Source: a bacterium
Lineage (GTDB): Bacteria; Zixibacteria; MSB-5A5; GN15; FEB-12
Assembly: GCA_030619425.1 (NCBI GenBank)
Contig: JAUXBJ010000111.1
Location: forward strand, 1-6,604
Length of the DNA: 6,604 nt
Direction: 5' to 3'
Shown here: positions 1 through 4,992 of the stretch, piece by piece
How the letters are laid out: each line of letters begins with the position of its first letter
Numbering within the stretch: the stretch's first letter is position 1
The notes under the pieces: model-generated
The model's database searches: none
What the model was told of the DNA's origin: nothing
Seen by the model: the letters and a program-made list of their open reading frames with translations, nothing else
Position numbers and translations under genes: made by a program

Positions 1-227
1 GCCTGACTTCAGGTTATGGTGCGCGCCAGATGTCCAGAGGCTGTCTCACAAGTGCCATGTTCCGTCGGTTCTTGGACCCGCCGAAGGCGGGGGTGTGAAC
101 CGACGGTTGTTTGTCTACCTCTTGGACAACAACTTACAAAGGAGCGACAGGTCACACGCTTGGCTTCGCCGAGCGCAAGACCCGTCGCAACTACCTCTTG
201 AGACAATCTCAGGGTTACGTGGGTTGC
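1..227. other. Hairpin-rich non-coding stretch downstream of the methyltransferase
   Basis: I see no credible gene here. Reading frames on both strands stay open by chance but encode Arg/Pro-rich, low-complexity peptides with no family resemblance and no Shine-Dalgarno. The stretch is instead full of inverted repeats: a nested hairpin at 62-106, TTGTC/GACAA at 111-115 and 125-129, and an 8-bp stem at 157-164/168-175 with loop TTC. Lying directly after the leftward methyltransferase stop, it could form structured 3' UTR, or it could be a cluster of mobile palindromes. A gene whose end lies left of position 1 cannot be excluded. Confidence 0.55.
62..106. repeat. Nested inverted repeat (10-bp outer stem, GAA-loop inner stem)
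   Basis: CCGTCGGTTC at 62-71 is perfectly complementary to GAACCGACGG at 97-106. Inside it, CCCGCC (77-82) pairs with GGCGGG (86-91) around a GAA loop. The inner part resembles the CCCGCC-CTT-GGCGGG hairpin at 2237-2253 after the lipoprotein gene, so both may belong to one family of intergenic palindromes. There is no adjacent T-run, so a classical intrinsic terminator is not supported. Confidence 0.7.
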
Positions 228-797
228 CTACCTGGTAATCTCAGTCTTCACAAACATGGTTGTCCGGTCTCGTCTAAGCTTGGGGTGATCCACAATCACA
301 AACCCAGCCTTTTGCGCAGCGGCCTCGGTGGCTTCATACTCGTCGACCGATGTGTGGCCCCTGGGCTCGGCAACAAAGAACCTTCCGCCCGGTTTCAGTA
401 CGGCGTGGATTTCGGTCATGAGTCCGGGGACGTTCGGAACCTCGTGCACCACATAGAAGGCGAGAGCGAAGTCAACATGGCCGACGAGATCACTGATTCC
501 AAGACTGTGCTCATTGCAAACGCGCGGGTCGATACGATCCGACAACCCGGATCGAGCCGCCCGCCGCGTCAGGGACTCGATCATTCCGGATTGAAGATCG
601 ACGCAGACAACCCGTCCGTTCGATCCAACCAGCCTGGCCGCCGGAAGGCTGAAAAAACCCATCGCACAGCCCACATCCAGAACCGTCATACTCGGCTCGA
701 TGTAGTCTCCCAGGATTTTCCGGGGATTCTGCAAGAGACGTCTCAAAGGACTTGCCATGACGTAACCGACCCACATTGGACAGACTCTGCCGGCCAT
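228..797 (-). CDS. Class I SAM-dependent methyltransferase
   Basis: This 189-residue protein has the Rossmann-like methyltransferase core. Motif I is VLDVGCAMGFFS (about residues 39-50), with Cys and Ala inside the Gly-rich loop. The acidic end of strand 2 is VVCVDLQ (Asp67). A strand-4 region VDFALAFYVVHEVPN (108-122) and the post-core turn LKPGGRFFVAEP (134-145) follow. It would transfer a methyl group from S-adenosylmethionine, but the substrate is not readable from the sequence; the general look is of UbiE/ArsM-like small-molecule methyltransferases. There is no signal peptide, so it is cytoplasmic. The ATG at 797 is supported by GGAGG at 805-809, 7 nt upstream. It lies 33 nt after the membrane protein gene on the same strand, so the two are probably one transcript. 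The stop is TAG. Confidence 0.9.
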   Translation of the reverse strand: MAGRVCPMWVGYVMASPLRRLLQNPRKILGDYIEPSMTVLDVGCAMGFFSLPAARLVGSNGRVVCVDLQSGMIESLTRRAARSGLSDRIDPRVCNEHSLGISDLVGHVDFALAFYVVHEVPNVPGLMTEIHAVLKPGGRFFVAEPRGHTSVDEYEATEAAAQKAGFVIVDHPKLRRDRTTMFVKTEITR

Positions 798-830
798 ACC
801 GTTTCCTCCATTTCACATTAGAGTCTCGTT

Positions 831-1364
831 CTACTCCAACTCCGCTGCCTCCTGGACCCCCCAACTGATTTCTCCATCATCTGAAACAGTGTAGGACGCC
901 AGCATTCTTCCTTGTGTGTTGGCGTGCTCGAAGAAAGCCAGCACCCGATCCGGACCAAGGACACAGATACCCTCCCGCGTGAGAACAGGCGCCTCCCCCT
1001 CTCGGGCGGAATTCAGCGAGATTAGCTCCGGGTGATTGATCAGGTCGTTGGCGATATCGGCGTACGGGTCCCATAACCCCTTTTGCTGTAAAGACTCGAA
1101 CTCAGCGACTGTCAAGGTGGGCTCCAACTGTAGCGCGTAGGCCGACGAATTCGCTTTTCGGAACCGAAAGTTGGAGACATCTTCTTCAAGAATCTGGTTA
1201 CGGAACTCCACAGAACGCAGCCGGTCCAGTGTCTGAACGTACAAATCGCGATAGTGGATAGTGGTCACCGTCAGTCCGATGATCAGAAGGCCGGCAACAA
1301 TGGTAACGATCGAGCCCCAAAGGCTGGTCTTGCTCTTGATGTCTTCGGTGGAACTATCAGTCAC
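831..1364 (-). CDS. Hypothetical protein with N-terminal membrane anchor
   Basis: I do not recognise a named family. The frame is open back to 1541, but a GTG at 1364-1362 follows a strong AAAGGAG Shine-Dalgarno by 8 nt, and a sigma70-like promoter lies just upstream, so I call a 177-residue protein from that GTG. Residues 1-14 are polar with charged residues, and 15-36 (LWGSIVTIVAGLLIIGLTVTT) form one membrane segment. Residues 38-70 are charged and probably helical (HYRDLYVQTLDRLRSVEFRNQILEEDV). A compact C-terminal region (75-177) ends in strand-like segments (GICVLGPDRVLAFFEH, MLASYTVSDDGEISWGV). The topology suggests a bitopic protein with a soluble domain outside the cytoplasm. It is the first gene of a probable two-gene operon with the methyltransferase. 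The stop is TAG. Confidence 0.75.
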   Translation of the reverse strand: MTDSSTEDIKSKTSLWGSIVTIVAGLLIIGLTVTTIHYRDLYVQTLDRLRSVEFRNQILEEDVSNFRFRKANSSAYALQLEPTLTVAEFESLQQKGLWDPYADIANDLINHPELISLNSAREGEAPVLTREGICVLGPDRVLAFFEHANTQGRMLASYTVSDDGEISWGVQEAAELE

Positions 1365-1404
1365 CTCGGTATCTCCTTTGTGCGGGGCGTGGTTTGTAAT
1401 GTCT

Positions 1405-1433
1405 ATTATACTTACCGGGTCTTCGTATGTGCA
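1405..1433 (-). promoter_or_regulatory. Sigma70-like promoter for the membrane protein/methyltransferase pair
   Basis: Read leftward, the -10 is a perfect TATAAT (1410-1405) and the -35 is TGCACA (1433-1428, four of six consensus bases), with a 17-nt spacer. Predicted transcription starts near 1398, about 34 nt before the GTG at 1364. The element lies inside the longest possible ORF, which supports the shorter start. Confidence 0.6.
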
Positions 1434-1519
1434 AACAAATTTCAGGTAAGTGTTGAGACAATCGGGTTGTTGTTGATTGCAGCACCGCAATAGTTTTGGC
1501 CCACTTTTGGAACTTGCCG

Positions 1520-1548
1520 TTGACAGATCGGTCGGGCTCAACTATAAT
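1520..1548 (+). promoter_or_regulatory. Perfect-consensus sigma70 promoter of the lipoprotein gene
   Basis: TTGACA at 1520-1525 and TATAAT at 1543-1548 are separated by exactly 17 nt, so every base of both hexamers matches consensus. Transcription should start near 1555, giving a 5' leader of about 44 nt before the ATG at 1599. No operator-like palindrome overlaps it that I can see, so strong, largely constitutive expression is the simplest reading. Confidence 0.85.
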
Positions 1549-1598
1549 GACTGAACTTGTGATGAAAATCGAAGAATCCTAATAGGAGTGATGACGAC

Positions 1599-2216
1599 AT
1601 GCGAAAGACAGTTTTGATCCTGATGTTCGGCCTCGCGGCAGCTATAGTCAGTTGCGCGGACGAAGACAGCACTAGCGACGTCAACAATGGCAACGGCGAC
1701 AACGGCGGCGGCACACCCGATTCGCTACGCACCATAACCCTCGACCATGTCGACGGCTCACCGGCAACCGGTCAGATTACGGCGGGCGATTCGGTTGTCT
1801 TTTACCTGCGGTTGAAGAACGCCGTCGCCGACAAGGCCAAAGGCATCACCAACGGGTTCAAGATTTACTCTCCAGACGGCGCCACTTGGGGCACCGTGGC
1901 GGGTGATTTCACCGGCACCCTCGGTAAAGACGATTTCGACCTGGTATGGAAGATCAACTACGTTGATATCGATGGAGCGGGGGAGGATACGGTAGCCTTC
2001 AGCTGCGTTGTGATGACCGGCCCCGGAATGCCTCCGGGATTCGATGATATCGTCTACACGATCACGATCGGCCCGATTAGTACTTTGGGCAAGAACGTAT
2101 GTGTGGATTCGGCGTGGTACCCAACGTCCGGCACCTGGATGTGGGCCTACGGCTCGGAAATCGGCAGCTTCCCGCCGAGTTGGGACGGCCCGCACTGCTT
2201 CGAGGTTGTGGAGTAA
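1599..2216 (+). CDS. Secreted lipoprotein with Asn/Gly-rich linker and Ig-like domain
   Basis: This is a 205-residue lipoprotein precursor. MRKTVLILMFGLAAAIVSC is a lipoprotein signal with lipobox I-V-S-Cys19. Residue +2 after the cleavage site is Ala, not Asp, which by the E. coli rule would favour the outer membrane. Residues 20-42 are an acidic, Asn/Gly-rich linker. Residues 44-205 look like an all-beta domain: ITLDHVDG, DSVVFYLRLKN, GITNGFKIYSPDGATWG, DTVAFSCVVM, DDIVYTITIGPI, CVDSAWYPTSGTWMWA and a closing WDGPHCFEVV strand. Cys136, Cys168 and Cys200 could form a disulfide. The function is unknown; a surface structural or binding role is inference. The start is fixed by TAGGAG about 10 nt upstream. 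The gene has a perfect sigma70 promoter and appears monocistronic. The stop is TAA. Confidence 0.85.
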   Translation: MRKTVLILMFGLAAAIVSCADEDSTSDVNNGNGDNGGGTPDSLRTITLDHVDGSPATGQITAGDSVVFYLRLKNAVADKAKGITNGFKIYSPDGATWGTVAGDFTGTLGKDDFDLVWKINYVDIDGAGEDTVAFSCVVMTGPGMPPGFDDIVYTITIGPISTLGKNVCVDSAWYPTSGTWMWAYGSEIGSFPPSWDGPHCFEVVE

Positions 2217-2236
2217 GCAACAAGCCGGGTACCCCA

Positions 2237-2253
2237 TCCCGCCCTTGGCGGGA
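2237..2253. repeat. GC-rich hairpin after the lipoprotein gene
   Basis: TCCCGCC (2237-2243) pairs perfectly with GGCGGGA (2247-2253) around a CTT loop, 20 nt after the lipoprotein stop. The position suits transcript ending or 3'-end protection, but no U-tract follows, so I do not call an intrinsic terminator. It shares its core with the inner hairpin at 77-91. Confidence 0.6.
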
Positions 2254-2279
2254 CTGTGGGATCGGCTCGCCATTGAGTG

Positions 2280-2352
2280 TCACCCTTCGACTGCGCTCAG
2301 GGTGAGGTGGTGGGAAGCTCAGGGTGAGGTTCAGAGTGCTCGGGGTGAGGTC
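2280..2352. repeat. AGGGTGAGGT repeat cluster with REP-like hairpin
   Basis: TCACCCT (2280-2286) pairs with AGGGTGA (2299-2305) around a 12-nt loop. The right half then recurs in direct orientation: AGGGTGAGGT at 2299-2308, AGGGTGAGGT at 2321-2330 and GGGGTGAGGT at 2342-2351, spaced 22 and 21 nt apart. The same family occurs at 4426-4486, including the flank GAGGTTC(A/G)GAGTG. An inverted partial copy, AGCGGAGTCGAACC, lies at 2384-2397. This looks like a dispersed palindromic (REP-type) element with degenerate copies. Confidence 0.75.
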
Positions 2353-2406
2353 TAAGGTATACGATCACAATCAGTACATAGTGAGCGGAGTCGAACCATG
2401 AGATCG

Positions 2407-2445
2407 CGGCAGATGTGGACATCTGCCGTTCACGGAATGAACGGC
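2407..2445. repeat. Two mutually exclusive perfect hairpins
   Basis: CGGCAGATG (2407-2415) pairs with CATCTGCCG (2420-2428) around TGGA. Overlapping it, GCCGTTCA (2425-2432) pairs with TGAACGGC (2438-2445) around CGGAA. The shared bases GCCG (2425-2428) mean only one can form fully at a time. The block lies in the 5' leader of the gene at 2509, about 60 nt before its start. A relative of the first hairpin (GCAGATG/CATCTGC) occurs at 6085-6109, so it may be a repeat rather than a regulator. Confidence 0.6.
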
Positions 2446-2508
2446 TGTAGCGGCAGGTGAACTTTCAGATTCGATCCAGGCCGAAATCAGCCACAGGAGG
2501 AGAGGTCG

Positions 2509-3279
2509 ATGGCACGTCAAGAGGCACGGCCACGGTTCAGAGATCTTGTCGGGACCATCTTTTTAATCTTGCTTGTGATGGGCTTGGTGGGAGCGGTACT
2601 TTGGTGGGTGATTACCAGCCCTTATGACACCCCGGTGGAGGAAATACTGCAGACTTCTGAAGCCCGCCAACTGGTTACAAACGGCGTTCCGGAATCAGTG
2701 ATCAGGAACTATGATCAGTTGGGGAATAAGTTGACAAACGACCGCGACACCGTTCCAGTGACAGACTCTTGGAAGGTGACTATAGAAATGGAGCCCTTCA
2801 AGTCTCTGAATGGTGACTGGACCGGAAGGCGGTCTTACCTTTCGACTGAAGGGGATCATATCCTCGGCGTATCAAAAGGGGGCTCCTCAGACAACTTCTC
2901 GCTGGGGTATACCACCAAAACCGGAACCGAAGAGGTAACCCCTGACCTGCGTGTAACACTGCCGGCCTTCGATGACAGTCTCTACCACCGGTATGTTGAG
3001 GCAACAGCAAACCTCGTTGTGGATCACCCATACAGACATAGCTCCGATGAATACAAGACTAATAAGCGAGACCTCCAACGGACAGTTCATCTCTTCGTCG
3101 TAACTCCCCAAGAGATGAAAACACTAACCGGGTTCTTCCCCAAGGAACGTTTTTTTTCCTCAGGCATCCTCGGAACAATTGGGCGTTGGACATGTGCCCT
3201 AGTGTTGGCGGCGTTGCTTGTACTACTATGCTGGGTGCAACGCAACGCAGTCGTTGAGTACCGCCGAAGATCTCGCTAA
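2509..3279 (+). CDS. Hypothetical protein with membrane segments at both ends
   Basis: This is a 256-residue protein that I do not recognise. A short basic N-terminus is followed by a membrane segment at about residues 13-36 (LVGTIFLILLVMGLVGAVLWWVI). A polar domain of about 185 residues follows, with many strand-like stretches (WKVTIEMEPF, LRVTLPAF, YVEATANLVVDHPY, RTVHLFVVTP). A second membrane segment at about 225-244 (RWTCALVLAALLVLLCWV) leads to a basic tail ending RRRSR. By the positive-inside rule both termini are cytoplasmic and the central domain extracytoplasmic. The ATG is supported by AGGAGG at 2495-2500, 8 nt upstream. It stands alone, convergent to pyrE, behind a repeat-filled leader. 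A sensor-like or envelope role is possible, but no catalytic motif is visible. The stop is TAA. Confidence 0.8.
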   Translation: MARQEARPRFRDLVGTIFLILLVMGLVGAVLWWVITSPYDTPVEEILQTSEARQLVTNGVPESVIRNYDQLGNKLTNDRDTVPVTDSWKVTIEMEPFKSLNGDWTGRRSYLSTEGDHILGVSKGGSSDNFSLGYTTKTGTEEVTPDLRVTLPAFDDSLYHRYVEATANLVVDHPYRHSSDEYKTNKRDLQRTVHLFVVTPQEMKTLTGFFPKERFFSSGILGTIGRWTCALVLAALLVLLCWVQRNAVVEYRRRSR

Positions 3280-3325
3280 AGTCTCTGCGCCCGACCGCGA
3301 GGCTAAAACTTGCTCACACGTGATG

Positions 3326-3351
3326 GCCGTCAGGCGAGTCGCCTTGACGGC
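3326..3351. repeat. GTCAGG-family hairpin between convergent genes
   Basis: GCCGTCA (3326-3332) pairs with TGACGGC (3345-3351), and GGCG (3333-3336) with CGCC (3340-3343), leaving one bulged T and an AGT loop. It sits between the stops of the convergent genes at 3279 and 3391. It could stop or insulate transcription from both sides, but it lacks U-tracts. Related stems occur at 4383-4408 and 6178-6201. Confidence 0.65.
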
Positions 3352-3390
3352 ACCTGAAAATACAACTCATTCGACCGAAGTGTGGGCAAC

Positions 3391-3969
3391 CTACACCTGG
3401 AACTTGCGGCTGCCGCGCTGGGTCAAAGGCTCGCCTTTGGCGCACAGCGGGCATTCGTCGGTCGACCAATCGTTGGCGGCGACCGAGGCTAAAGCATCGA
3501 ACGGATAGTCGAACGTCACCGTACCGTTGGAGCGCTCCAGCATCTCACATATAGCGACGATTTCGACCTCGTACTGGTTGACCAGATCAATACACTCGCG
3601 AATCGACCCACCGGTAGTGAGAACATCATCGACGATGGCGATTTTCTGCCCTTTCTCCAGCGAGAATCCGCGCTTGAAAATCCGTCCCTTCTCCCCCGGT
3701 TCGGCGTAGAGGGCATCGATTCCAAGATAACGGGCCACGTCGTAGGCGATGATTATCCCACCGGTCGTTGGGCCCACGATTGCCGACGGCGCGCTCGGCT
3801 TGATCCGCCGGGCCATCTCCTCGCAAATGCGGGTGCATAAGGCCGGTTGCTTCAGCAGAGTGAATTTCTCGTAGTAAACGTCCGAATGTCGCCCCGAGGA
3901 CAGTCTGAAATGTCCCTCCAGAAGGGCTCCTGAGTCTTTGAACAGTTTGAGCAGTTCGTCCTGATTCAT
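3391..3969 (-). CDS. pyrE: Orotate phosphoribosyltransferase
   Basis: PyrE converts orotate and PRPP to orotidine 5'-monophosphate in de novo pyrimidine synthesis. The 192-residue protein is a type I phosphoribosyltransferase. The N-terminal substrate loop is FRLSSGRHSDVYYEK (21-35), and a pyrophosphate-side loop IVGPTTGG lies at 64-71. The family's PRPP-binding signature is IAIVDDVLTTGGS (110-122), with Asp114 and Asp115 preceding the TTGG loop. The C-terminal CPLC plus GEPLTQRGSRKF is typical of the Thermus/archaeal-like branch rather than the E. coli form. The ATG at 3969 overlaps the acpS stop as TAATG, so translation is probably coupled to acpS. The length is normal for this branch. The stop is TAG. 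Confidence 0.95.
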   Translation of the reverse strand: MNQDELLKLFKDSGALLEGHFRLSSGRHSDVYYEKFTLLKQPALCTRICEEMARRIKPSAPSAIVGPTTGGIIIAYDVARYLGIDALYAEPGEKGRIFKRGFSLEKGQKIAIVDDVLTTGGSIRECIDLVNQYEVEIVAICEMLERSNGTVTFDYPFDALASVAANDWSTDECPLCAKGEPLTQRGSRKFQV

Positions 3970-4340
3970 TACGGTTCCTCAAAGATCGCCACCGCAGCGG
4001 CGTAGTTTTGTTCGTGCGTAATTGACAGAAGACAGTGCGCACCGCGCAGCTTTGCCTTAACGTCATCCGGAAGTACCAACTCCGGTCGTCCGGATGCATC
4101 GTTGATGATCTCCAACTGGTGCAGGGGTGGACGTACACTCAGGTAGTATCCCAGCGCTTTCACCACCGCTTCCTTGGCGGCAAACCGCCCAGCCAGAAAC
4201 AGGGTCCGGTCGTTGCGCTTCTGGTATTGTGACCGCTCTTTTGCACCCAGAATGCGATTTACGAATCGCTCTCCGAACCGCTTGAGGTCCCGCTCGATGC
4301 GGGCGATTTCAACAATGTCAAGACCAAGAGATACTATCAT
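3969..4340 (-). CDS. acpS: Holo-[acyl-carrier-protein] synthase
   Basis: AcpS moves the 4'-phosphopantetheine arm from coenzyme A onto a serine of acyl carrier protein, activating it for fatty acid synthesis. The 123-residue length is standard for the single-domain, trimer-forming family. The metal-binding start motif GLDIVEIARIE contains Asp8. The second signature FLAGRFAAKEAVVKALG (48-64) contains Glu57 and Lys61. The C-terminal SITHEQNYAAAVAI (106-119) matches the usual SxSH(D/E) segment, with Thr in place of Ser. The start at 4340 has only a weak Shine-Dalgarno (GGGAA, about 6-10 nt upstream), but it gives the canonical MIVSLGLDI N-terminus. It is first in a two-gene unit with pyrE. The stop is TAA. 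Confidence 0.95.
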   Translation of the reverse strand: MIVSLGLDIVEIARIERDLKRFGERFVNRILGAKERSQYQKRNDRTLFLAGRFAAKEAVVKALGYYLSVRPPLHQLEIINDASGRPELVLPDDVKAKLRGAHCLLSITHEQNYAAAVAIFEEP

Positions 4341-4382
4341 CTGTTGTTCCCGGCGGTGACAACGAGCGGTTTCATTCTACGT

Positions 4383-4408
4383 GCCGTCAGGCGTATCGGC
4401 CTGATGGC
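4383..4408. repeat. GTCAGG-family hairpin
   Basis: GCCGTCAGGC (4383-4392) pairs with GCCTGATGGC (4399-4408) over 10 bp with one G-T wobble, around a GTATCG loop. It shares the GCCGTCAGGC arm with 3326-3335 and the GTCAGG core with 6180-6185. Confidence 0.65.
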
Positions 4409-4425
4409 CTTCACGCCTAAGACTT

Positions 4426-4486
4426 CATCCTCCGACTCCGCTCACCCTTCGACTCCGCTCACCCTTCGACTCCGCTCAGGGTGAGG
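4426..4486. repeat. 17-nt tandem repeat (three units) ending in a REP-like hairpin
   Basis: The unit CACCCTTCGACTCCGCT occurs at 4443-4459 and 4460-4476 without change. A degenerate copy, CATCCTCCGACTCCGCT, lies at 4426-4442. The last unit's TCACCCT (4459-4465) pairs with AGGGTGA (4478-4484) around a 12-nt loop. Only the final unit has its right arm, so tandem growth of the left arm looks like slippage. The same element, with TGCGCT instead of TCCGCT, lies at 2280-2305. Confidence 0.85.
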
Positions 4487-4579
4487 TTCGGAGTGCGCGA
4501 AGCGCGAGAAACAGGCTTGCCTGTGTTGGGCGTCAAAATATCACATCGGGACGATCATGGCAAGAATCGTAAAAACATA

Positions 4580-4610
4580 TTGCAAAAAAGTTTGTTACAT
4601 TCGATATTAT
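4580..4610 (+). promoter_or_regulatory. Probable promoter of the structured RNA
   Basis: TTGCAA (4580-4585) is a plausible -35. The -10 is either GATATT (4603-4608, 17-nt spacer) or TATTAT (4605-4610, 19-nt spacer, five of six consensus bases). Both place the start near 4615-4618, just before the first helix of the RNA. The surrounding AT richness contrasts with the neighbouring DNA. Confidence 0.5.
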
Positions 4611-4616
4611 GTATAG

Positions 4617-4841
4617 AAAGAGTGAGGAGAGAGAGGTCATTTGAAAACCTCTAACACCAAGCTCATGAAGGTCGTCTCTTGATCGCTGCGCCGACGCCGT
4701 GACCCGTTCTTCGGAACGGCAGCGAGAGCAAAATGTGACAAGTGGCTGTAAATGCCCTTTACCGTGATAACGGTGAGCGTTTTCAAATTGCAGTCTCTCT
4801 CCCATAATGTCAAACCCGCCCATTTTTTTGGGCGGGTTTTT
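4617..4841 (+). ncRNA. ssrS-like: Structured non-coding RNA, 6S-RNA-like
   Basis: No ORF fits here, but the stretch folds into a single long rod. GGAGAGAGA (4626-4634) pairs with TCTCTCTCC (4794-4802). After a small internal loop, ATTTGAAAAC (4639-4648) pairs perfectly with GTTTTCAAAT (4779-4788). A large, mostly unpaired centre follows, with a small ACCGT-GATA-ACGGT hairpin (4761-4774) on its 3' side. The apical arm pairs CTCT (4676-4679) and CGCTG (4684-4688) with CAGCG and AGAG (4720-4728), and is capped by CCGTTC-UUCG-GAACGG (4704-4719). A closing stem, central bubble with a 3'-side hairpin and apical stem over about 185 nt are the hallmarks of 6S RNA, which binds RNA polymerase by mimicking an open promoter. 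It has its own promoter and terminator. The family call rests on architecture only; another sRNA class is possible. Confidence 0.6.
4812..4841 (+). terminator. Rho-independent terminator of the structured RNA
   Basis: AAACCCGCCCA (4812-4822) pairs perfectly with TGGGCGGGTTT (4829-4839) around a TTTTTT loop. The T-run at 4837-4841 forms the U-tract, interrupted by one C. It lies 9 nt after the closing helix of the RNA and has no upstream protein gene on its strand, so it must serve the RNA. Confidence 0.9.
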
Positions 4842-4992
4842 CTTTGCCTTCTCAGATACAGACATTATCTTGGCTGCCTTGGGCAACTCTGTGGACCGGC
4901 TGAGTGCGTCCCGGAGTTGTTGTGTGCGCTTGATGCCGTTGTACTATTCGGCAGAATGACGCCACGTCGATAGAACATGGAAAGGTGAGTCG

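Larger units (their letters stand above)
4341..4616. other. Repeat-filled gap upstream of acpS
   Basis: I find no gene in this stretch. From left to right it holds a GTCAGG-family hairpin (4383-4408), a 17-nt tandem repeat that merges into a REP-like hairpin (4426-4486), a short GCGCGAAGCGCG palindrome near 4494-4506, and a perfect ACAGGC-TT-GCCTGT hairpin (4511-4524). An AT-rich promoter region for the downstream RNA follows. The leftward promoter of acpS-pyrE must also lie in the first part, but I cannot single it out. Confidence 0.7.

Noticed and set aside
2..238. Open frame at the left edge as the tail of an upstream gene
   Set aside because: Three frames over both strands are open here by composition, and the translation follows the arms of nested hairpins. 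I see no domain.
111..821. Long rightward ORF opposite the methyltransferase
   Set aside because: It is the antisense shadow of a recognisable methyltransferase, has no Shine-Dalgarno, and its product is low-complexity.
1365..1541. N-terminal extension of the membrane protein back to 1541
   Set aside because: The extension covers the predicted promoter of the same gene, carries no family-like sequence, and a strong Shine-Dalgarno points to the GTG at 1364.
3326..3351. Intrinsic terminator between convergent genes
   Set aside because: The stem is good but neither side has a T-run, so I list it as a repeat hairpin only.
4426..4486. CRISPR array
   Set aside because: The 17-nt units are directly adjacent with no unique spacers, and the arms are part of a REP-like palindrome.
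4617..4841. tmRNA, RNase P RNA or SRP RNA
   Set aside because: There is no tRNA-like end with CCA, no RNase P core sequence and no SRP domain IV loop. Length and fold fit 6S better.
4533..4886. Leftward ORF of 117 residues across the structured RNA and terminator
   Set aside because: It reads through the intrinsic terminator, the RNA helices and the RNA promoter. The product shows no family features.
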